Below, piece by piece: positions 55,165-62,689 of a stretch of 64,000 nt of DNA. Under the pieces are notes generated by a model. That model was given only the letters and a program-made list of their open reading frames with translations, was not told the origin of the DNA and ran no database searches. A program made the position numbers and the translations under genes. How positions within the stretch are numbered: the stretch's first letter is position 1; the number at the start of each line of letters is the position of its first letter. The DNA comes from Maribacter flavus (GTDB lineage Bacteria > Bacteroidota > Bacteroidia > Flavobacteriales > Flavobacteriaceae): positions 1,973,760-2,037,759 of the forward strand of contig NZ_VUOE01000001.1 in the NCBI RefSeq assembly GCF_008386635.1. Reading direction: 5' to 3'.

Positions 55165-55922
55165 ACTACTATTTTTGTAAAGTTCGATGCTCCTTCAATT
55201 GCATCCAAAATAAAATTATCCTTGAGCCCGTTTACGATCCATGTTTCGATGCGGGCCTTTTTTGCGATTCTGGCCGCCTGCATCTTGGATTCCATTCCGC
55301 CCGTACCGTGGGAGGATTTTTCCAAGCTTATTTCTTTTTCCAGTTCCTCAATATTCATTACCTCCGGGATTGTCTGTGGTTTAGAATCGTGGATAGTATC
55401 CTTGACATATATGCCATCTGTATTTGTGGCGATGATCAACACATCCACATCTAAAAGGCTTGCCGCTAATGCCGCTAATTTATCGTTATCACCGAATTTG
55501 ATTTCGTCCGTTGCCACCGTATCGTTTTCATTGATGATGGGAACAAAATTATTTTCTACCAAGACATTGATGGTGTTCTTGATATTTTCCTTGGATTCCG
55601 GTTTTTCAAAGTCGGAATAGGAAAGGAGGCATTGCGAAGTGAACAGTCCCAACTCCCTAAAATTCTCCTGATAGATGCGCATGAGGTGCGGCTGACCTAT
55701 AGCCGCCAATGCCTGTTTCACGGTAATTTCCTTCCCATTGTGTTCCAATTTTACGAACTGCTTTGCAGCGGCGATCGCCCCGGAACTTACGATGATGAAT
55801 TCATAATCGTTTTTCAGTTTGGCGATTTGCCGTGCGATATCCTCAATCTTACCTCTGGAAATCTGATCGGTTTCCTTGGTAAGGGTATTAGAGCCTATTT
55901 TTAATAAAATCCTTTTTTTCAT
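55161..55922 (-). CDS. proB: Glutamate 5-kinase, short form without PUA domain
   Basis: This 253-residue amino-acid kinase-family protein has KIGSNTLT, VSSGAIAAA, AIGQPHLMRIY, PIINENDTVA, FGDNDKLAALAA and the C-terminal GTGGMESKMQAARIA. It phosphorylates glutamate for proline synthesis. The C-terminal PUA domain of the E. coli enzyme (367 residues) is absent, as in many short bacterial forms. It is separated from proA by a 163-base repeat-like spacer and overlaps argF' by four bases, so the ArgF' and ProB reading frames are coupled although their pathways differ. Confidence 0.93.
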   Translation of the reverse strand: MKKRILLKIGSNTLTKETDQISRGKIEDIARQIAKLKNDYEFIIVSSGAIAAAKQFVKLEHNGKEITVKQALAAIGQPHLMRIYQENFRELGLFTSQCLLSYSDFEKPESKENIKNTINVLVENNFVPIINENDTVATDEIKFGDNDKLAALAASLLDVDVLIIATNTDGIYVKDTIHDSKPQTIPEVMNIEELEKEISLEKSSHGTGGMESKMQAARIAKKARIETWIVNGLKDNFILDAIEGASNFTKIVV

Positions 55923-56085
55923 TATTCGCTATTGGCTGTTCGCGGGACGATTTTTGTTATTTGTCGAAAGCTGTTGGCTACACATTAGACTCTATCTATT
56001 TTCTAACATCTAACATCCATTCTATTTTATCTACCTCAACATACTCTTAACTCTGCACTCTGCATTCCAAACTATTATAAACCAT
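55923..56085 (-). repeat. Repeat-like spacer between proA and proB
   Basis: The minus strand shows short near-tandem words: GCAGAGTGCAGAGTT, GATGTTAGATGTTAGA, then an A/C-rich part CGACAAATAACAAAAATC and CGAACAGCCAATAGCGAATA just before ATG. The first part is very poor in C and the second is rich in AAC/GAA words, the same two-part form as at 59527-59634. No gene was seen. Confidence 0.45.
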
Positions 56086-57282
56086 CTATCTTATTTGCCC
56101 ATTTCCTTTCACATACCACTTGTTGGTCACCAAATGTTGAAGGCCGATAGGCCCTCTTTGATGTAATTTATCCGTACTGATGGCCAATTCACCTCCCAGT
56201 CCAAATTCGCCCCCATCCGTAAAGCGGGAGGATGCATTGTGATAAACTGCGGCAGCATCCACGGAATTCAGAAACTCGGCTGCCTTTTCCTCATTGTTTG
56301 TGACTATTACGGCAGAATGCCCGCCGCCATACGTGTTGATGGTAATTATCGCTTCGTCCAAATCCGGTACCTGCCCTATGAGTATTTTATAATCCAAAAA
56401 CTCCTCGTACCATACTTTTTCATTGGGCATGACCGAAGTGCCTTCCAATCCTTCCAACTTTGCATCGGTCAGAATCTCGACCTTGTGCTTTTTTAAAGAT
56501 TGGATGAGGTGGTGCAAAAACTCTTGTTTTCTTGGCAAATCCCTTGAAATCAACACCTTGTCCAAGGCATTGCAGGCCGATATTTTCGAGGCCTTCCCAT
56601 TGATGATAATGTCCAGGGCCATCTGTAAATCGGCATCGGTATCCACATATACAAAATTGTTGCCCCTACCGCTTACGATGACCGGGCAGCGGGCATGTTG
56701 CTTTACAAAGGCAATCAATTTTTCCCCGCCCCTAGGGACTATCAAATCCAATTTCTGCGTTGGATGTTCCAAAAAGGCTTGGGTCTGTGTACGGTCAAAT
56801 TCTAAATAGGTCACCCAATCCTTAGGACACTCGTGCTCTTCCAGCGCCTTATGCCAAAGTTCTACCAAAAATAGGTTGCTGTTCAGGGACTCCTTGCCGC
56901 CTTTCAATAAAATTTTGTTGCCCGATTTAAAGGCGATTCCCGCCGCCTCAATGGTAACATCGGGCCTTGATTCATAGATAATCAAGATGGTTCCAAAGGG
57001 CGCAGTTCTATTACTGACCTTAATACCGTTTTCATGGGAAAAGGCAAAACGTTCAATGCCCAAAGGGTCCGGTTCCGATGCCAATTTCTTCAAGGCGGAG
57101 ATCATACCAGCTACTTTGGCATCGTCCACTTTCAATCGGTCGCCCATGGCCAGATCCGCCCCGTCGTAATTATCCAGATCTAATTTGTTGGCGGCCAACA
57201 AGGCCGATTTCTCCATGGAAATCAGTTGCGCCATGGTCGTAAGCACGGCGTTTCTGGTCGTTATGTCCAACTGTTTGTTCAC
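56086..57282 (-). CDS. proA: Glutamate-5-semialdehyde dehydrogenase (gamma-glutamyl phosphate reductase)
   Basis: This 398-residue aldehyde dehydrogenase-fold enzyme has IIYESRPDVTIEAAGIAFKSGN, the catalytic cysteine in SKISACNALD, and the C-terminal RFTDGGEFGLGGELAIS. It reduces gamma-glutamyl phosphate to glutamate 5-semialdehyde, the second proline step. The start is GTG 57282, which overlaps the argD stop as GTGA. No in-frame ATG lies between it and the preceding gene, so GTG is the only reasonable start. It is complete and of typical length. Confidence 0.94.
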   Translation of the reverse strand: MNKQLDITTRNAVLTTMAQLISMEKSALLAANKLDLDNYDGADLAMGDRLKVDDAKVAGMISALKKLASEPDPLGIERFAFSHENGIKVSNRTAPFGTILIIYESRPDVTIEAAGIAFKSGNKILLKGGKESLNSNLFLVELWHKALEEHECPKDWVTYLEFDRTQTQAFLEHPTQKLDLIVPRGGEKLIAFVKQHARCPVIVSGRGNNFVYVDTDADLQMALDIIINGKASKISACNALDKVLISRDLPRKQEFLHHLIQSLKKHKVEILTDAKLEGLEGTSVMPNEKVWYEEFLDYKILIGQVPDLDEAIITINTYGGGHSAVIVTNNEEKAAEFLNSVDAAAVYHNASSRFTDGGEFGLGGELAISTDKLHQRGPIGLQHLVTNKWYVKGNGQIR

Positions 57283-58406
57283 TTCAATGCGGCTTTTAGG
57301 GCTTCAAAAAATATATCGATATCCTTTTCAGTAATATTCAGGGCCGGTAGAATTCGCAGCACATGTTTGTCCTTGGCACCCCCCGTGAACAAATGATGGT
57401 CATAGATCAATTTTTTTCGCAACGGACCCACTTCAAAACCAAATTCCAACCCTAGCATCAACCCTTTGCCTTTCACCCTCTTCACTTGGGGGATTTCGGT
57501 TGCCTTTTTTGTAAAATAATAGCCAAGCTTGGCGGCATTTTCTATTAAATTCTCTTCCTCAATCACTTCCAAAACGGCGAGTGCAGCGGCACAGGCCAAA
57601 TGGTTTCCTCCAAAAGTGGTGCCCAACATGCCGTGACTTGCCTTGATATTTTCATGCAATAGAATACCACCTACCGGAAATCCATTTCCCATGCCTTTTG
57701 CGATACTTATAATATCTGGTTCAATCCCATGATGCTGAAAACCGAAGAATTTTCCACTTCTTCCGTAACCCGATTGTACTTCATCGGCGATGAGGACCGC
57801 TTCATGTTCCTTGCACAGCGCGGCTATATTTTGATAGAATTGTGTCGATGGCTCGTCCAAGCCACCAACCCCTTGGATTGCTTCTATGATGACGGCACAT
57901 ACATCGCCCTTGTTCAATTCTTTTTTCAAGCCTTCCGCATCGTCCAAGTCCAAAAAGGTAACTTGCTGCTGCTTGTTTATAGGAGCGTTGATGGAAGCGT
58001 TGTCCGTCGCCGCTACCGCAGCGGAAGTCCTGCCGTGAAAACTATTTTTAAAGGCGACGATCCGGGATTTTCCAGTAATAAAGGAAGCCATCTTCAGGGC
58101 ATTTTCGTTGGCCTCCGCCCCTGAATTGCAAAGGAAAAGATTGTAGTTTTCACAGCCTGAAAGTTTGCCCAGCTTTTCGGCGAGTTCTTCCTGAATCGGA
58201 TTTTGAACGGCATTGCTATAAAACCCGATGTTGTCCAACTGGTCCTTTATCCGTTTCACATAGTGCGGATGTGAATGACCTATTGAAATTACGGCATGAC
58301 CACCGTAAAAATCCAAATATTCCTGTCCTTTAGCATCGGTAACTACAATTCCTTTGGCCGAAACCGGAGTAACATCGTACAAAGGGTATACGTCGAATAG
58401 TTTCAT
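57279..58406 (-). CDS. argD: Acylornithine aminotransferase
   Basis: This 375-residue class-III aminotransferase has PLP-enzyme motifs: NSGAEANENALKMA, SFHGRT, ADEVQSGYGRSGKFF and the PLP lysine in IISIAKGMGNGFPVG, then TTFGGNHLACAAALA. It transfers an amino group from glutamate to N-acylglutamate semialdehyde to give N-acylornithine. It is cytoplasmic. It overlaps proA by four bases. The 325-base leader behind proC holds several repeats, including a GCCCCCTAACCCCC element at 58414. Confidence 0.94.
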   Translation of the reverse strand: MKLFDVYPLYDVTPVSAKGIVVTDAKGQEYLDFYGGHAVISIGHSHPHYVKRIKDQLDNIGFYSNAVQNPIQEELAEKLGKLSGCENYNLFLCNSGAEANENALKMASFITGKSRIVAFKNSFHGRTSAAVAATDNASINAPINKQQQVTFLDLDDAEGLKKELNKGDVCAVIIEAIQGVGGLDEPSTQFYQNIAALCKEHEAVLIADEVQSGYGRSGKFFGFQHHGIEPDIISIAKGMGNGFPVGGILLHENIKASHGMLGTTFGGNHLACAAALAVLEVIEEENLIENAAKLGYYFTKKATEIPQVKRVKGKGLMLGLEFGFEVGPLRKKLIYDHHLFTGGAKDKHVLRILPALNITEKDIDIFFEALKAALK

Positions 58407-58731
58407 ATCATGAGCCCCCTAACCCCCAAAGAGGGTATTTTACGGGGTGTTTGTTTTAATCGTTAATTATATTTTTAAGTATCAAGTCCAAGGGTCCAGT
58501 TCAAACTCAAACTCAAATTCAAATATTAAGTTCAAGTAAAAAATGTCAATTATTGGATTACTTTCTATCCCACTAGTACACTATTTCACAAACTCACTTA
58601 TCCAACAATCCTCATATCCGCACATCAATCAATCCACCAATCCACAAATCTTCAAATTAACCAATCCACCAATCCTCACATCCACACATCAATCAATCCA
58701 TTAATCTTCAAATCCCCTAATTCCCAATACG
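58407..58731. other. 325-base spacer between proC and argD, made of repeat-like sequence
   Basis: Beside argD lies GCCCCCTAACCCCCAAAGAG (58414-58433), a G-rich-on-minus-strand element of a type I recall as common in Bacteroidota spacers. Next comes a TTGAA-rich block (58481-58538; minus strand TTTGAATTTGAGTTTGAG). Then follows the degenerate direct repeat at 58597-58713. No gene, RNA or clear promoter was seen. Confidence 0.55.
58597..58713 (-). repeat. Degenerate 40-base direct repeat, 64-base period
   Basis: Units 58597-58636 and 58661-58700 agree at 35 of 40 bases (differences at unit positions 2, 3, 9, 19 and 24). Each is followed by AATCTTCAAAT (58647-58657 and 58703-58713). On the transcribed strand they read GATTGATTGATGTG and GGATTGTTGGAT-like words, almost free of C. 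Confidence 0.7.
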
Positions 58732-59526
58732 TCACCTCTTCTTAAACTCGGTAATTTTATCGTAGGATGCCACAATACCCTGGATCAATGAGGAACTTAA
58801 ACCTTGGTGCTCCATTTCGTTCAAGCCCTGGATGGTACAGCCCATGGGGGTCGTTACCCGGTCTATTTCCTCTTCCGGGTGGTTGCCGGATTCAATCAAT
58901 AATTTTGCGGCACCATTACAGGTATGCATGGCCAGTTCTTGTGCTTCCCTGGCATCAAAACCAAGCTGAATGGCACCTTGGGTGGTGGCGCGGATCAACC
59001 GCATCCAAAAAGCGATGCCGCTGGCACAGATTACCGTTGCTGCCTGCATCTGCGATTCCGGAATTTCCATGGAGTGCCCCATCCTATTGAAAATGGCTTT
59101 GGCCAATTCGATCCGTTTTTTGCCTTTTTCATTACTGCAGATGCAGGTCATGGATTCACCAACGGAAATTGCCGTGTTGGGCATACTCCTAATGATGTAT
59201 CTGTCTGTTCCAATTACGTCCTCAATCCTGTTCAACTCAAATCCCGTGATGGTGGAGATAATGACATGATTGTCCGTGAACAGGTCTTTGACACTTTCCA
59301 GAATACTTGCAAAATGCCCTGGCTGCACCGCAAAAATCAGGATATCGCATTTGGCAACCGCTTCCCTATTATCCGGTGTGACAGTAACATTGCCATATTT
59401 CTCATATTCAGAGATGGACCTTACATTACGTTTGGTCAGGTACATGCTCGTGGCACCGTTGCTGTTCAGAATTCCTTTGGCAATGGAAAGTCCCAGATTA
59501 CCTGCTCCTATGATCGCTATTTTCAT
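58732..59526 (-). CDS. proC: Pyrroline-5-carboxylate reductase
   Basis: This 264-residue NADP-dependent enzyme has the N-terminal Rossmann motif IIGAGNLGLSIAKGI, FAVQPG, IRSMPNTA near residue 115, and the C-terminal substrate-binding loop with TTPMGCTIQGLNEME. It reduces pyrroline 5-carboxylate to proline, completing proline synthesis with ProA and ProB of the same cluster. It stands between argC and argD, with repeat-like spacers on both sides (108 and 325 bases), so it may have been inserted into an older arg operon. Confidence 0.94.
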   Translation of the reverse strand: MKIAIIGAGNLGLSIAKGILNSNGATSMYLTKRNVRSISEYEKYGNVTVTPDNREAVAKCDILIFAVQPGHFASILESVKDLFTDNHVIISTITGFELNRIEDVIGTDRYIIRSMPNTAISVGESMTCICSNEKGKKRIELAKAIFNRMGHSMEIPESQMQAATVICASGIAFWMRLIRATTQGAIQLGFDAREAQELAMHTCNGAAKLLIESGNHPEEEIDRVTTPMGCTIQGLNEMEHQGLSSSLIQGIVASYDKITEFKKR

Positions 59527-59634
59527 TTCCCTTTTTCGTTATTCGTTGTTGGATTTTCGTTGTTAACAGTGCTTAGAAAATCTTCGATTTTATTCACTAT
59601 CCCTCTAACGTACTAATCCACTATTTCACTATCA
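59527..59634 (-). repeat. Repeat-like spacer between argC and proC
   Basis: On the minus strand the first part is C-poor (GATAGTGAAATAGTGGATTAG, given as short words GATAGTG, AAATAGTGG, ATTAGTACG, GGATAGTGAAT). The second part, next to the proC ATG, is AACAACGAAAAT then CCAACAACGAATAACG. CACTATTTCAC (plus strand) recurs in the proC-argD spacer near 58580. Confidence 0.45.
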
Positions 59635-60609
59635 TTAAAAAACCCCAGCTTTCAAATTCAGTCCCAAATTTTCTTCCAACCCTAAAATCAGGTTCATATT
59701 TTGTACCGCCTGTCCGGATGCTCCTTTTAATAAGTTATCGATGGCCGATGTTATCAAAAGGGTATCGTTATGTTTATGCAGGTGTATATGGCAATTGTTG
59801 GTATTTACCACTTGCTTTAGACTAATAGGTTCTTCCGAAACATGCGTAAAAATGGCATCGGTATAATACTCCTTGAACAGGGATTTGGCATCTTCCAAGG
59901 AACCTGAAAAATCCGTATAAGCCGTAGCAAAAATGCCCCGTGTAAAATTCCCCCGGTTTGGTAGGAAAAACAATTCGCCAATAGGTTGCTGAAAGGAACG
60001 CAGGCTTTCGTTGATTTCCCCCAAATGCTGGTGCGTAAAGGGCTTATACCAACTTACGTTGTTGCTGCGCCAGCTAAAGTGGGAGGTGTCCGTAGGGCTT
60101 ATGCCCGCACCTGTACTTCCTGTGACCGCGTTTACATGGATCTTGTCCGATAACTTTCCTGCCTTAGCCAATGGCAACAGCGCCAATTGAATGGCCGTGG
60201 CAAAACATCCGGGATTGGCGATGTATTGGGCATATTCAATATCGGAAGTATTCAATTCTGGCAGACCGTACACAAATTGTTTTCCGTTGAAATTGGCATC
60301 GGCCTGTAACCGAAAATCGTTGCTCAAATCGATGATTACCGTCTTCTCGGAAAAGTTGTTTTCCAATAAAAATTGGGAGGAATTCCCATGTCCCAAGCAA
60401 AGAAAGACAACATCCACCTCAAGATTCACGGTTCCGGTAAATTGCATATCGGTCAGCCCTAAAAGGTCGGGATGCGCAGTATATAAACCCTTACCGGCCC
60501 TGGTAGTGGAATAAACAAAATCGATTTCCACTGCAGGGTGATTCAATATTATCCGTATGAGTTCCCCCCCAGTATATCCCGAACCTCCAATAATACCCGC
60601 TTTAATCAT
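59635..60609 (-). CDS. argC: N-acyl-gamma-glutamyl-phosphate reductase
   Basis: This 324-residue enzyme has the N-terminal GIIGGSGYTGGELIRI, CLGHGNS, and the active-site cysteine in IANPGCFATAIQLALLP; it also has HLGEINESL near the centre. It reduces N-acylglutamyl phosphate to the semialdehyde with NADPH. The 5' end overlaps the argG stop by eight bases. It is a complete short-form ArgC. Confidence 0.95.
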   Translation of the reverse strand: MIKAGIIGGSGYTGGELIRIILNHPAVEIDFVYSTTRAGKGLYTAHPDLLGLTDMQFTGTVNLEVDVVFLCLGHGNSSQFLLENNFSEKTVIIDLSNDFRLQADANFNGKQFVYGLPELNTSDIEYAQYIANPGCFATAIQLALLPLAKAGKLSDKIHVNAVTGSTGAGISPTDTSHFSWRSNNVSWYKPFTHQHLGEINESLRSFQQPIGELFFLPNRGNFTRGIFATAYTDFSGSLEDAKSLFKEYYTDAIFTHVSEEPISLKQVVNTNNCHIHLHKHNDTLLITSAIDNLLKGASGQAVQNMNLILGLEENLGLNLKAGVF

Positions 60610-61789
60610 TGCCTTGATTTACGTGGTTGTATATTTTTCCCGCATTGGACTGGATTTTAATAAAGCCCTTGGCTTCCTCGGCCGTCCAGCCCTTGTTCAT
60701 TTCGCCATAACTTCCAAAGGAGGCATTCATAAGGTCGTGTGGTGAGGAAATACCGTTCAATCGAAACTGGAAGGGGTATAAACTCACGAACACATCGCCC
60801 GACACCGTTTTTTGGGTATCGGTTAAAAAGGCCTCGATGTTCCGCATGACGGCATCCAAATATTGTCCTTCGTGCAACAGCATCCCATAGAAATTACCTT
60901 GCTGCTCCTTTTGAAATTGTTGCCATTTGGTCAAAGTATGTTTTTCCAAAAGATGGTGGGCCTTAATGATGATTAAGGCGGCCGCTGCCTCAAAACCTAC
61001 CCTCCCCTTAATTCCAATAATGGTATCACCTACATGGATATCCCTGCCAATGGCATATTTGGAGGCCATTGCTTCCAATTTTTCTATGTTGTTTACGGGA
61101 GTATCGGTGGTTCCGTCCAAAGCGACCAATTCTCCTTTTTTAAAGGTCAGTTTAACATTCGTTGGCGTTTTTTCTTCCAACTGGCTGGGATACGCACTAT
61201 CCGGCAGAGCCTTTTCAGAAGTCAAAGTTTCCTCGCCCCCAACCGAAGTTCCCCAAAGTCCTTTGTTGATACTGTATTTGGCCTTTTCCCAAGGGTAGTC
61301 CACCCCATTTTCCTGTAGATATTTGATCTCGACTTCCCTGGCCAATTTGTTGTCACGGATGGGGGTGATGATTTCTATTTCCGGAGCGATTATCTGAAAA
61401 ATCATATCGAAACGCACCTGGTCGTTACCGGCTCCCGTGCTACCGTGGGCAATGTATTTGGCCCCTATATTCTTGGCATGGTTAACGATCTCTATGGCTT
61501 GAACGATACGTTCGGCACTTACCGATAACGGATAGGTATTGTTCTTCAATACGTTGCCAAAAATTAGGTACTTGACCACTTTCTCATAAAACGTCTGTAC
61601 GGCATCAATAGAGGTGTAGGAAGTGGCGCCAAGTTCCAAGGCCTTTTTCTCAATGTTTTTAATTTCCTCAGGAGTAAACCCGCCTGTATTTACGCTCACG
61701 GCATGGACCTCAAATCCTTTTTCCTTTGATAGATATTTGGCGCAATAGGAGGTGTCCAATCCACCGCTGTATGCTAAAACTAATTTCAT
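60602..61789 (-). CDS. argG: Argininosuccinate synthase
   Basis: This 395-residue protein starts with the ATP-pyrophosphatase loop AYSGGLDTSYC (residues 5-15), followed by YIAHGSTGAGNDQVRFD and the C-terminal LYPFQFRLNGI. It condenses citrulline and aspartate with ATP to argininosuccinate. It is second in the cluster, after the GNAT gene, with a 42-base gap. The gene shows no oddities in length or motif. Confidence 0.95.
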   Translation of the reverse strand: MKLVLAYSGGLDTSYCAKYLSKEKGFEVHAVSVNTGGFTPEEIKNIEKKALELGATSYTSIDAVQTFYEKVVKYLIFGNVLKNNTYPLSVSAERIVQAIEIVNHAKNIGAKYIAHGSTGAGNDQVRFDMIFQIIAPEIEIITPIRDNKLAREVEIKYLQENGVDYPWEKAKYSINKGLWGTSVGGEETLTSEKALPDSAYPSQLEEKTPTNVKLTFKKGELVALDGTTDTPVNNIEKLEAMASKYAIGRDIHVGDTIIGIKGRVGFEAAAALIIIKAHHLLEKHTLTKWQQFQKEQQGNFYGMLLHEGQYLDAVMRNIEAFLTDTQKTVSGDVFVSLYPFQFRLNGISSPHDLMNASFGSYGEMNKGWTAEEAKGFIKIQSNAGKIYNHVNQGND

Positions 61790-61831
61790 TACTTATTCTA
61801 TTTAGTTCCCTAATTGGGAATCAATTTGATA

Positions 61832-62458
61832 TTATTTATTCTCTTTTTTAAAGAACAAGGCCTCCTTGATACTTTTTAATCGTTTAAAGGATTTGCTATT
61901 AATCTCCTTTTTCTTCTTGTCCTTTTCCTTGCGTTCCGGATCGTAAAGCATTCCCGTGCAAAGACACATTTTACGCTCGGTACGGGTCAGAATATCGAAG
62001 TTTTTACAGGTTTGGCAACCTTTCCAAAATTCGGGGTCGTCCGTTAGTTCTGAAAATGTAACAGGTTGGTATCCAAGATCGTAATTGATTTTCATTACTG
62101 CCAATCCTGTAGTGATTCCGAATATTTTGGCATTTGGGAATTTCTCCCTACTCAGTTCAAAAATCCTACCCTTAATGGCCTTTGCAAGTCCGTGACCTCT
62201 ATAATCAGGGTGTACGATCAACCCAGAATTGGCCACGAATTTTTCATGGCCCCATACTTCGATATAGCAAAATCCGGCAAATTTGTCCCCGTCCAAGGCA
62301 ATAATTGCATTTCCGTTGGACAATTTCTTTTGAATATATTCTGGAGTGCGCTTTGCAATCCCCGTTCCACGAACCTTGGCGGATTCCGCGATGGTATCGC
62401 AGATAATCTGTGCATATTTAAAATGTGATTCGTTAGCAACAACTAGTTTCATTGCCAT
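61832..62458 (-). CDS. GNAT acetyltransferase, candidate N-acyl- (succinyl-) glutamate synthase
   Basis: This 208-residue GNAT protein has an acyl-CoA-binding motif, VHPDYRGHGLAKAI (about residues 82-95). It has a conserved GTGIAKRTPEYI near 32-43 and SELTDDPEFWKGC, ending in a Cys-rich CQTC...CLC pattern (about 148-169) that may bind zinc, then a Lys-rich tail. A GNAT protein of B. thetaiotaomicron (BT3761) was identified, as I recall, as the N-succinylglutamate synthase of arginine synthesis. The wording here resembles it, and the gene stands first in the arg cluster, so the same role is likely. Acetyl-CoA versus succinyl-CoA use is not decided by sequence. M3 (62452) is an alternative start. 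Confidence 0.8.
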   Translation of the reverse strand: MAMKLVVANESHFKYAQIICDTIAESAKVRGTGIAKRTPEYIQKKLSNGNAIIALDGDKFAGFCYIEVWGHEKFVANSGLIVHPDYRGHGLAKAIKGRIFELSREKFPNAKIFGITTGLAVMKINYDLGYQPVTFSELTDDPEFWKGCQTCKNFDILTRTERKMCLCTGMLYDPERKEKDKKKKEINSKSFKRLKSIKEALFFKKENK

Positions 62459-62689
62459 GTTTGGATTTTAATAAGAAATAAAAATAAGATTTTGCTCGTG
62501 CGGAAATGGACTCACCTAATTCCATTAAAAATGTACAACCCTTACGGGCGACGACGGCGAGATACGAACGGACTGATGGGAGTACTGATACTCGTAAAAA
62601 TAGAAATGTAAAGCTTCTCGTTCATAATGAAGTAAAAGTACAAATTAAATTGAACCTAAGTAAGAATGGGCCTATTTTTTACAAAAAGC
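62459..62689. other. Upstream region of the arg/pro cluster, 231 bases
   Basis: The spacer should contain the promoter of the cluster, yet no clear TAnnTTTG box was found facing it. It holds a GC-richer patch (about 62535-62590) with GAGTACTGATACTC (perfect 5-base arms) and TTCATAATGAA at 62621-62631. Both are candidate regulator sites, but neither matches the ArgR box well. Confidence 0.35.

Noticed and set aside
62621..62631. TTCATAATGAA as an arginine-repressor box
   Set aside because: ArgR boxes have TGAAT..ATTCA arms; here the order is reversed (TTCAT..ATGAA), so the match is not meaningful.
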